64,000 bases of DNA, taken from positions 2,775,592 to 2,839,591 of the forward strand of contig NW_026869996.1 of the NCBI RefSeq assembly GCF_020882245.1, read 5' to 3'. Below, piece after piece: positions 50,824 to 63,100 of the stretch. A program made the position numbers and the translations under genes. Position 1 is the first letter of the stretch, and the number at the start of each line of letters is the position of its first letter. The notes below the pieces were generated by a model, which did no database searches, was not told where the DNA came from, and saw only the letters and a list, made by a program, of their open reading frames with translations. Origin of the DNA: Rhopalosiphum padi (lineage: Eukaryota > Arthropoda > Insecta > Hemiptera > Aphididae).

Positions 50824-51943
50824 TGTTAAGGAAAAATGTTAAATTTAATTTAATTGATGGATTTAAATCAATTATTATGGGTTTTTTTGATGAATTAATG
50901 GTTTTTTTAATACATTTTAAGGAAATTTCTGGTTTTAAAATCGTTTATTATTGGGGGTTGTTAAGGAAAAATGTTAAATTTAATGTATTTGATGGTTTTA
51001 AATCGGTTATTATTGGGGGTTGTTAAGGAAAAATGTTAAATTTAATGTATTTGATGGTTTTAAATCGGTTATTATTAGGGGTTGTTAAGGAAAAATGTTA
51101 AATTTAATTTATTTGATGGATTTAAATCAATTATTATGGGGTTTTTTGATGAATTAATGGTTTTTTTTAATACATATTAAGGAAATTTCTGGTTTTTTAA
51201 TCATTTATGATGGGGGTTTGTTAAGGAAAAATGTTAAATTTAATGTATTTGATGGTTTTAAATCTTTATTATTGGGGGTTGTTAAGGAAAAATGTTAAAT
51301 TTAATTTATTTGATGGATTTAAATCAATTATTATGGGGTTTTTTGATGAATTAATGGTTTTTTTAATACATTTTAAGGAAATTTCTGGTTTTTAATCATT
51401 TATTATGGGGGTTTGTTAAGGAAAAATGTTAAATTTAATGTATTTGATGGTTTTTAAATCGGTTATTATTGGGGGTTGTTAAGGAAAAATGTTAAATTTA
51501 ATGTATTTGATGGTTTTAAATCGGTTATTATTAGGGGTTGTTAAGGAAAAATGTTAAATTTAATTTATTTGATGGATTTAAATCAATTATTATGGGGTTT
51601 TTTTTGATGAATTAATGGCTTTTTTAATACATATTAAGGAAATTTCTGGTTTTTAATCATTTATGATGGGGGTTTGTTAAGGAAAAATGTTAAATTTAAT
51701 TTATTTGATGGATTTAAATCAATTATTATGGGGTTTTTTGATGAATTAATGGTTTTTTTAATAAATTTTAAGGAAATTTCTGGTTTTTAATCATTTATTA
51801 TGGGGGGTTGTTAAGGAAAAATGTTAAATTTAATTTAATTGATGGATTTAAATCAATTATTATGGGTTTTTTTTGATGAATTAATGGTTTTTTTAATACA
51901 TTTTAAGGAAATTTCTGGTTTTAAATCGTTTATTATTGGGGGT

Positions 51944-52377
51944 TGTTAAGGAAAAATGTTAAATTTAATGTATTTGATGGTTTTAAATCGGTTATTATTG
52001 GGGGTTGTTAAGGAAAAATGTTAAATTTAATGTATTTGATGGTTTTAAATCGGTTATTATTAGGGGTTGTTAAGGAAAAATGTTAAATTTAATGTATTTG
52101 ATGGTTTTAAATCGGTTATTATTAGGGGTTGTTAAGGAAAAATGTTAAATTTAATGTATTTGATGGTTTTAAATCGGTTATTATTAGGGGTTGTTAAGGA
52201 AAAATGTTAAATTTAATGTATTTGATGGTTTTAAATCGTTTATTATTGGGGGTTGTTAAGGAAAAATGTTAAATTTAATGTATTTGATGGTTTTAAATCG
52301 GTTATTATTGGGGGTTGTTAAGGAAAAATGTTAAATTTAATGTATTTGATGGTTTTAAATCGGTTATTATTAGGGGT
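51944..52377 (+). repeat. Seven-S run 2
   Basis: Exactly 7 x 62 = 434 bp, same monomer order as run 1, no internal length change. Confidence 0.92.
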
Positions 52378-53886
52378 TGTTAAGGAAAAATGTTAAATTT
52401 AATTTATTTGATGGATTTAAATCAATTATTATGGGGTTTTTTTGATGAATTAATGGTTTTTTTTTAATACATATTAAGGAAATTTCTGGTTTTTAATCAT
52501 TTATGATGGGAGTTTGTTAAGGAAAAATGTTAAATTTAATGTATTTGATGGTTTTAAATCTTTATTATTAGGGGTTGTTAAGGAAAAATGTTAAATTTAA
52601 TTTATTTGATGGATTTAAATCAATTATTATGGGGTTTTTTGATGAATTAATGGTTTTTTTTAATACATTTTAAGGAAATTTCTGGTTTTTAATCATTTAT
52701 GATGGGGGTTTGTTAAGGAAAAATGTTAAATTTAATGTATTTGATGGTTTTAAATCGGTTATTATTGGGGGTTGTTAAGGAAAAAATGTTAAATTTAATT
52801 TATTTGATGGATATAAATCAATTATTATGGGGTTTTTTGATGAATTAATGGTTTTTTTTAATAAATTTTAAGGAAATTTCTGGTTTTTAATCATATATTA
52901 TGGGGGGTTGTTAAGGAAAAATGTTAAATTTAATTTATTTCAAAGATTTAAATCAATTATTATGGGTTTTTTTTGATGAATTAATGGTTTTTTTAATACA
53001 TTTTAAGGAAATTTCTGGTTTTTAATAATTTATTATGGGGGTTTGTTAAGGAAAAATGTTAAATTTAATTTATTTGATGGATTTAAATCAATTATTATGG
53101 GGTTTTTTGATGAATTAATGGCTTTTTTAATACATATTAGGGAAATTTCTGGTTTTTAATCATTTATGATGGGGGTTTGTTAAGGAAAAATGTTAAATTT
53201 AATTTATTTGATGGATTTAAATCAATTATTATGGGGTTTTTTGATGAATTAATGGTTTTTTTTAATAAATTTTAAGGAAATTTCTGGTTTTTAATCATTT
53301 ATTATGGGGGGTTGTTAAGGAAAAATGTTAAATTTAATTTAATTGATGGATTTAAATCAATTATTATGGGTTTTTTTTGATGAATTAATGGTTTTTTTAA
53401 TACATTTTAAGGAAATTTCTGGTTTTTAAATCGTTTATTATTGGGGGTTGTTAAGGAAAAATGTTAAATTTAATGTATTTGATGGTTTTAAATCGGTTAT
53501 TATTGGGGGTTGTTAAGGAAAAAATGTTAAATTTAATGTATTTGATGGTTTTAAATCGGTTATTATTAGGGGTTGTTAAGGAAAAATGTTAAATTTAATG
53601 TATTTGATGGTTTTTAAATCGGTTATTATTAGGGGTTGTTAAGGAAAAATGTTAAATTTAATGTATTTGATGGTTTTTAAATCGGTTATTATTAGGGGTT
53701 GTTAAGGAAAAAATGTTAAATTTAATGTATTTGATGGTTTTAAATCGTTTATTATTGGGGGTTGTTAAGGAAAAATGTTAAATTTAATGTATTTGATGGT
53801 TTTAAATCGGTTATTATTGGGGGTTGTTAAGGAAAAATGTTAAATTTAATGTATTTGATGGTTTTAAATCGGTTATTATTAGGGGT
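52378..53886 (+). repeat. Block C HOR unit 3 (1509 bp, shortened)
   Basis: L (ACATATT), S'', L, S, L (ATATAAATC), L (TTTCAAAG at 52941), L (GGCTTTTTT with CATATTAGGGAAA), L, hybrid L, seven-S run. It lacks the second half of units 1 and 2, so it is the shortest form of the HOR. Confidence 0.85.
53449..53886 (+). repeat. Seven-S run 3
   Basis: Same seven-monomer order; 438 bp because of four single-base homopolymer additions. Confidence 0.9.
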
Positions 53887-56800
53887 TGTTAAGGAAAAAT
53901 GTTAAATTTAATTTATTTGATGGATTTAAATCAATTATTATGGGGTTTTTTGATGAATTAATGGTTTTTTTTTAATACATATTAAGGAAATTTCTGGTTT
54001 TTAATCATTTATGATGGGGGTTTGTTAAGGAAAAATGTTAAATTTAATGTATTTGATGGTTTTAAATCTTTATTATTGGGGGTTGTTAAGGAAAAATGTT
54101 AAATTTAATTTATTTGATGGATTTAAATCAATTATTATGGGGTTTTTTTGATGAATTAATGGTTTTTTTTAATACATTTTAAGGAAATTTCTGGTTTTTA
54201 ATCATTTATGATGGGGGTTTGTTAAGGAAAAATGTTAAATTTAATGTATTTGATGGTTTTAAATCGGTTATTATTGGGGGTTGTTAAGGAAAAATGTTAA
54301 ATTTAATTTATTTGATGGATATAAATCAATTATTATGGGGTTTTTTGATGAATTAATGGTTTTTTTTAATAAATTTTAAGGAAATTTCTGGTTTTTAATC
54401 ATATATTATGGGGGGTTGTTAAGGAAAAATGTTAAATTTAATTTATTTCAAAGATTTAAATCAATTATTATGGGGTTTTTTTGATGAATTAATGGTTTTT
54501 TTAATACATTTTAAGGAAATTTCTGGTTTTTAATAATTTATTATGGGGGTTTGTTAAGGAAAAATGTTAAATTTAATTTATTTGATGGATTTAAATCAAT
54601 TATTATGGGGTTTTTTGACGAATTAATGGTTTTTTTTAATACATTTTAAGGAAATTTCTGGTTTTTAATCATTTATTATGGGGGGTTGTTAAGGAAAAAT
54701 GTTAAATTTAATTTAATTGATGGATTTAAATCAATTATTATGGGTTTTTTTGATGAATTAATGGTTTTTTTAATACATTTTAAGGAAATTTCTGGTTTTT
54801 AAATCATTTATGATGGGGGTTTGTTAAGGAAAAATGTTAAATTTAATGTATTTGATGGTTTTAAATCGGTTATTATTAGGGGTTGTTAAGGAAAAATGTT
54901 AAATTTAATTTATTTGATGGATTTAAATCAAATTATTATGGGGTTGTTTTTTGATGAATTAATGGCTTTTTTTAATACATATTAAGGAAATTTCTGGTTT
55001 TTAATCATTTATGATGGGGGTTTGTTAAGGAAAAATGTTAAATTTAATTTATTTGATGGATTTAAATCAATTATTATGGGGTTTTTTTGATGAATTAATG
55101 GTTTTTTTAATAAATTTTAAGGAAATTTCTGGTTTTTAATCATTTATTATGGGGGGTTGTTAAGGAAAAATGTTAAATTTAATTTAATTGATGGATTTAA
55201 ATCAATTATTATGGGTTTTTTTTGATGAATTAATGGTTTTTTTTAATACATTTTAAGGAAATTTCTGGTTTTAAATCGTTTATTATTGGGGGGTTGTTAA
55301 GGAAAAATGTTAAAATTTAATGTATTTGATGGTTTTTTAAATCGGTTATTATTGGGGGTTGTTAAGGAAAAATGTTAAATTTAATGTATTTGATGGTTTT
55401 AAATCGGTTATTATTAGGGGTTTGTTTAAGGAAAAATGTTAAATTTAATTTATTTGATGGATTTAAATCAATTATTATGGGGTTTTTTGATGAATTAATG
55501 GTTTTTTTTAATACATATTAAGGAAATTTCTGGTTTTTAATCATTTATGATGGGGGTTTGTTAAGGAAAAATGTTAAATTTAATGTATTTGATGGTTTTT
55601 TAATCGGTTATTATTGGGGGTTGTTAAGGAAAAATGTTAAATTTAATTTATTTGATGGATATAAATCAATTATTATGGGGTTTTTTTGATGAATTAATGG
55701 TTTTTTTTTAATAAATTTTAAGGAAATTTCTGGTTTTTAATCATATATTATGGGGGGTTGTTAAGGAAAAATGTTAAATTTAATTTATTTCAAAGATTTA
55801 AATCAATTATTATGGGTTTTTTTTTGATGAATTAATGGTTTTTTTAATACATTTTTAAGGAAATTTCTGGTTTTTAATAATTTATTATGGGGGTTTGTTA
55901 AGGAAAAAATGTTAAATTTAATTTATTTGATGGATTTAAATCAATTATTATGGGGTTTTTTTGACGAATTAATGGTTTTTTTTTAATACATTTTAAGGAA
56001 ATTTCTGGTTTTTAATCATTTATTATGGGGGGTTGTTAAGGAAAAATGTTAAATTTAATTTAATTGATGGATTTAAATCAATTATTATGCGTTTTTTTTG
56101 ATGAATTAATGGTTTTTTTTAATACATTTTAAGGAAATTTCTGGTTTTTAAATCGTTTATTATTGGGGGTTGTTAAGGAAAAATGTTAAATTTAATGTAT
56201 TTGATGGTTTTAAATCGGTTATTATTAGGGGGTTGTTAAGGAAAAAATGTTAAATTTAATTTATTTGATGGATTTAAATCAATTATTATGGGGTTTTTTT
56301 TGATGAATTAATGGTTTTTTTTTTAATACATATTAAGGAAATTTCTGGTTTTTAATCATTTATGATGGGGGTTTGTTAAGGAAAAATGTTAAATTTAATG
56401 TATTTGATGGGTTTTTAAATCTTTATTATTGGGGGTTGTTAAGGAAAAATGTTAAATTTAATTTATTTGATGGATTTAAATCAATTATTATGGGGTTTTT
56501 GGATGAATTAATGGTTTTTTTAATACATTTTAAGGAAATTTCTGGTTTTTAATCATTTATGATGGGGGTTTTGTTAAGGAAAAATGTTAAATTTAATGTA
56601 TTTGATGGTTTTAAATCGGTTATTATTGGGGGTTGTTAAGGAAAAATGTTAAATTTAATTTATTTGATGGATATAAATCAATTATTATGGGGTTTTTTGA
56701 TGAATTAATGGCTTTTTTAATACATATTAGGGAAATTTCTGGTTTTTAATCATTTATGATGGGGGTTTGTTAAGGAAAAATGTTAAATTTAATTTATTTG

Positions 56801-57471
56801 ATGGATTTAAATCAATTATTATGGGGTTTTTTGATGAATTAATGGTTTTTTTAATAAATTTTAAGGAAATTTCTGGTTTTTAATCATTTATTATGGGGGG
56901 TTGTTAAGGAAAAATGTTAAATTTAATTTAATTGATGGATTTAAATCAATTATTATGGGTTTTTTTTGATGAATTTAATGGTTCTTTTAATACATTTTAA
57001 GGAAATTTCTGGTTTTAAATCGTTTATTATTGGGGGTTGTTAAGGAAAAATGTTAAATTTAATGTATTTGATGGTTTTAAATCGGTTATTATTGGGGGTT
57101 GTTAAGGAAAAATGTTAAATTTAATGTATTTGATGGTTTTAAATCGGTTATTATTAGGGGTTGTTAAGGAAAAATGTTAAATTTAATGTATTTGATGGTT
57201 TTAAATCGGTTATTATTAGGGGTTGTTAAGGAAAAATGTTAAATTTAATGTATTTGATGGTTTTAAATCGGTTATTATTAGGGGTTGTTAAGGAAAAATG
57301 TTAAATTTAATGTATTTGATGGTTTTAAATCGTTTATTATTGGGGGTTGTTAAGGAAAAATGTTAAATTTAATGTATTTGATGGTTTTAAATCGGTTATT
57401 ATTGGGGGTTGTTAAGGAAAAATGTTAAATTTAATGTATTTGATGGTTTTAAATCGGTTATTATTAGGGGT
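53887..57471 (+). repeat. Block C HOR unit 4 (3585 bp, expanded)
   Basis: The longest unit. It contains TTTCAAAG L monomers at 54449 and 55791 (spacing 1,342 bp), each followed by a GACGAATT L, so the early part of the unit is internally repeated. Near 56660-56760 a recombinant L joins an ATATAAATC A half to a GGCTTTTTT/ATTAGGGAAA B half. The unit ends with a seven-S run. Confidence 0.82.
57038..57471 (+). repeat. Seven-S run 4
   Basis: 434 bp, same order, no internal length change. Confidence 0.92.
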
Positions 57472-58585
57472 TGTTAAGGAAAAATGTTAAATTTAATTTA
57501 TTTGATGGATTTAAATCAATTATTATGGGGTTTTTTGATGAATTAATGGTTTTTTTTAATACATATTAAGGAAATTTCTGGTTTTTAATCGTTTATTATT
57601 GGGGGTTGTTAAGGAAAAATGTTAAATTTAATGTATTTGATGGTTTTAAATCGGTTATTATTGGGGGTTGTTAAGGAAAAATGTTAAATTTAATGTATTT
57701 GATGGTTTTAAATCGGTTATTATTAGGGGTTGTTAAGGAAAAATGTTAAATTTAATTTATTTGATGGATTTTAATCAATTATTATGGGGTTTTTTGATGA
57801 ATTAATGGTTTTTTTAATACATATTAAGGAAATTTCTGGTTTTTAATCATTTATGATGGGGGTTTGTTAAGGAAAAATGTTAAATTTAATGTATTTGATG
57901 GTTTTAAATCTTTATTATTGGGGGTTGTTAAGGAAAAATGTTAAATTTAATTTATTTGATGGATTTAAATCAATTATTATGGGGTTTTTTGATGAATTAA
58001 TGGTTTTTTTAATACATTTTAAGGAAATTTCTGGTTTTTAATCATTTATTATGGGGGTTTGTTAAGGAAAAATGTTAAATTTAATGTATTTGATGGTTTT
58101 AAATCGGTGATTATTGGGGGTTGTTAAGGAAAAATGTTAAATTTAATGTATTTGATGGTTTTAAATCGGTTATTATTAGGGGTTATTAAGGAAAAATGTT
58201 AAATTTAATTTATTTGATGGATTTAAATCAATTATTATGGGGTTTTTTGATGAATTAATGGCTTTTTTAATACATATTAAGGAAATTTCTGGTTTTTAAT
58301 CATTTATGATGGGGGTTTGTTAAGGAAAAATGTTAAATTTAATTTATTTGATGGATTTAAATCAATTATTATGGGGTTTTTTGATGAATTAATGGTTTTT
58401 TTAATAAATTTTAAGGAAATTTCTGGTTTTTAATCATTTATTATGGGGGGTTGTTAAGGAAAAATGTTAAATTTAATTTAATTGATGGATTTAAATCAAT
58501 TATTATGGGTTTTTTTGATGAATTAATGGTTTTTTTAATACATTTTAAGGAAATTTCTGGTTTTAAATCGTTTATTATTGGGGGT

Positions 58586-58832
58586 TGTTAAGGAAAAATG
58601 TTAAATTTAATGTATTTGATGGTTTTAAATCGTTTATTATTGGGGGTTGTTAAGGAAAAATGTTAAATTTAATGTATTTGATGGTTTTAAATCGGTTATT
58701 ATTGGGGGTTGTTAAGGAAAAATGTTAAATTTAATGTATTTGATGGTTTTAAATCGGTTATTATTAGGGGTTGTTAAGGAAAAATGTTAAATTTAATGTA
58801 TTTGATGGTTTTAAATCTTTATTATTGGGGGT
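58586..58832 (+). repeat. Incomplete S run: last three S plus S''
   Basis: After a hybrid L come S with CGTTT, S ending TTGGGGG and S ending TTAGGGG, matching positions 5, 6 and 7 of the full run, then S'' (58772-58832). Positions 1-4 and the usual L before S'' are missing. This looks like a deletion by unequal pairing among S monomers. Confidence 0.8.
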
Positions 58833-59699
58833 TGTTAAGGAAAAATGTTAAATTTAATTTATTTGATGGATTTAAATCAATTATTATGGGGTTTTTTGAT
58901 GAATTAATGGTTTTTTTAATACATTTTAAGGAAATTTCTGGTTTTTAATCATTTATGATGGGGGTTTGTTAAGGAAAAATGTTAAATTTAATGTATTTGA
59001 TGGTTTTAAATCGGTTATTATTGGGGGTTGTTAAGGAAAAATGTTAAATTTAATTTATTTGATGGATATAAATCAATTATTATGGGGTTTTTTGATGAAT
59101 TAATGGTTTTTTTAATAAATTTTAAGGAAATTTCTGGTTTTTAATCATATATTATGGGGGGTTGTTAAGGAAAAATGTTAAATTTAATTTATTTCAAAGA
59201 TTTAAATCAATTATTATGGGTTTTTTTGATGAATTAATGGTTTTTTTAATACATTTTAAGGAAATTTCTGGTTTTTAATAATTTATTATGGGGGTTTGTT
59301 AAGGAAAAATGTTAAATTTAATTTATTTGATGGATTTAAATCAATTATTATGGGGTTTTTTGATGAATTAATGGCTTTTTTAATACATATTAGGGAAATA
59401 TCTGGTTTTTAATCATTTATGATGGGGGTTTGTTAAGGAAAAATGTTAAATTTAATTTATTTGATGGATTTAAATCAATTATTATGGGGTTTTTTGATGA
59501 ATTAATGGTTTTTTTAATAAATTTTAAGGAAATTTCTGGTTTTTAATCATTTATTATGGGGGGTTGTTAAGGAAAAATGTTAAATTTAATTTAATTGATG
59601 GATTTAAATCAATTATTATGGGTTTTTTTTGATGAATTAATGGTTTTTTTAATACATTTTAAGGAAATTTCTGGTTTTAAATCGTTTATTATTGGGGGT

Positions 59700-60134
59700 T
59701 GTTAAGGAAAAATGTTAAATTTAATGTATTTGATGGTTTTAAATCGGTTATTATTGGGGGTTGTTAAGGAAAAATGTTAAATTTAATGTATTTGATGGTT
59801 TTAAATCGGTTATTATTAGGGGTTGTTAAGGAAAAATGTTAAATTTAATGTATTTGATGGTTTTAAATCGGTTATTATTAGGGGTTGTTAAGGAAAAATG
59901 TTAAATTTAATGTATTTGATGGTTTTAAATCGGTTATTATTAGGGGTTGTTAAGGAAAAATGTTAAATTTAATGTATTTGATGGTTTTAAATCGTTTATT
60001 ATTGGGGGTTGTTTAAGGAAAAATGTTAAATTTAATGTATTTGATGGTTTTAAATCGGTTATTATTGGGGGTTGTTAAGGAAAAATGTTAAATTTAATGT
60101 ATTTGATGGTTTTAAATCGGTTATTATTAGGGGT
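59700..60134 (+). repeat. Seven-S run 5
   Basis: 435 bp; same order as the other runs, with one extra T near 60011 (TTGTTTAAGG). Confidence 0.9.
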
Positions 60135-63100
60135 TGTTAAGGAAAAATGTTAAATTTAATTTATTTGATGGATTTAAATCAATTATTATGGGGTTTTTTG
60201 ATGAATTAATGGTTTTTTTTAATACATATTAAGGAAATTTCTGGTTTTTAATCATTTATGATGGGGGTTTGTTAAGGAAAAATGTTAAATTTAATGTATT
60301 TGATGGTTTTAAATCTTTATTATTGGGGGTTGTTAAGGAAAAATGTTAAATTTAATTTATTTGATGGATTTAAATCAATTATTATGGGGTTTTTTGATGA
60401 ATTAATGGTTTTTTTAATACATTTTAAGGAAATTTCTGGTTTTTAATCATTTATGATGGGGGTTTGTTAAGGAAAAATGTTAAATTTAATGTATTTGATG
60501 GTTTTAAATCGGTTATTATTGGGGGTTGTTAAGGAAAAATGTTAAATTTAATTTATTTGATGGATATAAATCAATTATTATGGGGTTTTTTGATGAATTA
60601 ATGGTTTTTTTAATAAATTTTAAGGAAATTTCTGGTTTTTAATCATATATTATGGGGGGTTGTTAAGGAAAAATGTTAAATTTAATTTATTTCAAAGATT
60701 TAAATCAATTATTATGGGTTTTTTTGATGAATTAATGGTTTTTTTAATACATTTTAAGGAAATTTCTGGTTTTTAATAATTTATTATGGGGGTTTGTTAA
60801 GGAAAAATGTTAAATTTAATTTATTTGATGGATTTAAATCAATTATTATGGGGTTTTTTTGACGAATTAATGGTTTTTTTAATACATTTTAAGGAAATTT
60901 CTGGTTTTTAATCATTTATTATGGGGGGTTGTTAAGGAAAAATGTTAAATTTAATTTAATTGATGGATTTAAATCAATTATTATGGGTTTTTTTGATGAA
61001 TTAATGGTTTTTTTAATACATTTTAAGGAAATTTCTGGTTTTAAATCGTTTATTATTGGGGGTTGTTAAGGAAAAATGTTAAATTTAATGTATTTGATGG
61101 TTTTAAATCGGTTATTATTGGGGGTTGTTAAGGAAAAATGTTAAATTTAATGTATTTGATGGTTTTAAATCGGTTATTATTAGGGGTTGTTAAGGAAAAA
61201 TGTTAAATTTAATTTATTTGATGGATTTAAATCAATTATTATGGGGTTTTTTGATGAATTAATGGTTTTTTTAATACATATTAAGGAAATTTCTGGTTTT
61301 TAATCATATATTATGGGGGGTTGTTAAGGAAAAATGTTAAATTTAATTTATTTCAAAGATTTAAATCAATTATTATGGGGTTTTTTGATGAATTAATGGT
61401 TTTTTATTACATTTTAAGGAAATTTCTGGTTTTTAATCATTTAATATGGGGGGTTGTTAAGGAAAAATGTTAAATTTAATTTAATTAATGGATTTAAATC
61501 AATTATTATGGGTTTTTTTTGATGAATTAATGGTTTTTTTAATACATTTTAAGGAAATTTCTGGTTTTTAATCATTTATGATGGGGGTTTGTTAAGGAAA
61601 AATGTTAAATTTAATGTATTTGATGGTTTTAAATCGTTTATTATTGGGGGTTGTTAAGGAAAAATGTTAAATTTAATGTATTTGATGGTTTTAAATCGGT
61701 TATTATTGGGGGTTGTTAAGGAAAAATGTTAAATTTAATGTATTTGATGGTTTTAAATCGGTTATTATTAGGGGTTGTTAAGGAAAAATGTTAAATCTAA
61801 TTTATTTGATGGATTTAAATCAATTATTATGGGGTTTTTTGATGAATTAATGGTTTTTTTAATACATATTAAGGAAATTTCTGGTTTTTAATCATTTATG
61901 ATGGGGGTTTGTTAAGGAAAAATGTTAAATTTAATGTATTTGATGGTTTTAAATCTTTATTATTGGGGGTTGTTAAGGAAAAATGTTAAATTTAATTTAT
62001 TTGATGGATTTAAATCAATTATTATGGGGTTTTTTGATGAATTAATGGTTTTTTTAATACATTTTAAGGAAATTTCTGGTTTTTAATCATTTATTATGGG
62101 GGTTTGTTAAGGAAAAATGTTAAATTTAATGTATTTGATGGTTTTAAATCGGTTATTATTGGGGGTTGTTAAGGAAAAATGTTAAATTTAATGTATTTGA
62201 TGGTTTTAAATCGGTTATTATTAGGGGTTGTTAAGGAAAAATGTTAAATTTAATTTATTTGATGGATTTAAATCAATTATTATGGGGTTTTTTTGATGAA
62301 TTAATGGCTTTTTTAATACATATTAAGGAAATTTCTGGTTTTTAATCATTTATGATGGGGGTTTGTTAAGGAAAAATGTTAAATTTAATTTATTTGATGG
62401 ATTTAAATCAATTATTATGGGGTTTTTTGATGAATTAATGGTTTTTTTAATAAATTTTAAGGAAATTTCTGGTTTTTAATCATTTATTATGGGGGGTTGT
62501 TAAGGAAAAATGTTAAATTTAATTTAATTGATGGATTTAAATCAATTATTATGGGTTTTTTTGATGAATTAATGGTTTTTTTAATACATTTTAAGGAAAT
62601 TTCTGGTTTTAAATCGTTTATTATTGGGGGTTGTTAAGGAAAAATGTTAAATTTAATGTATTTGATGGTTTTAAATCGGTTATTATTGGGGGTTGTTAAG
62701 GAAAAATGTTAAATTTAATGTATTTGATGGTTTTAAATCGGTTATTATTAGGGGTTGTTAAGGAAAAATGTTAAATTTAATTTATTTGATGGATTTAAAT
62801 CAATTATTATGGGGTTTTTTGATGAATTAATGGTTTTTTTTAATACATATTAAGGAAATTTCTGGTTTTTAATCATTTATGATGGGGGTTTGTTAAGGAA
62901 AAATGTTAAATTTAATGTATTTGATGGTTTTTAATCGGTTATTATTGGGGGTTGTTAAGGAAAAATGTTAAATTTAATGTATTTGATGGTTTTAAATCGG
63001 TTATTATTAGGGGTTGTTAAGGAAAAATGTTAAATTTAATTTATTTGATGGATTTAAATCAATTATTATGGGGTTTTTTGATGAATTAATGGTTTTTTTT

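Larger units (their letters stand above)
49693..52377 (+). repeat. Block C HOR unit 2 (2685 bp)
   Basis: Same order as unit 1 but 270 bp shorter. The difference is one lost L monomer (footprint at 50762-50823), and one AATTGATGG hybrid L before the S run where unit 1 has two L monomers (ATATAAATC and TTTCAAAG). TTTCAAAG monomers at 50255 and 50659 match 47301 and 47706. An 83-codon open frame at 50775-51026 is a by-product of these fusions. Confidence 0.85.
57472..60134 (+). repeat. Block C HOR unit 5 (2663 bp)
   Basis: L and S monomers with TTTCAAAG L at 59195, an incomplete S run at 58586-58832 and a full seven-S run at the end. The ATTAGGGAAATATCTGG variant near 59390 recurs near 63640 in the next, incomplete unit. 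Confidence 0.82.

Noticed and set aside
51944..52377. CRISPR-like array with a 62-bp period
   Set aside because: A CRISPR array has unique spacers between constant repeats. Here all 62 bp are conserved from unit to unit.
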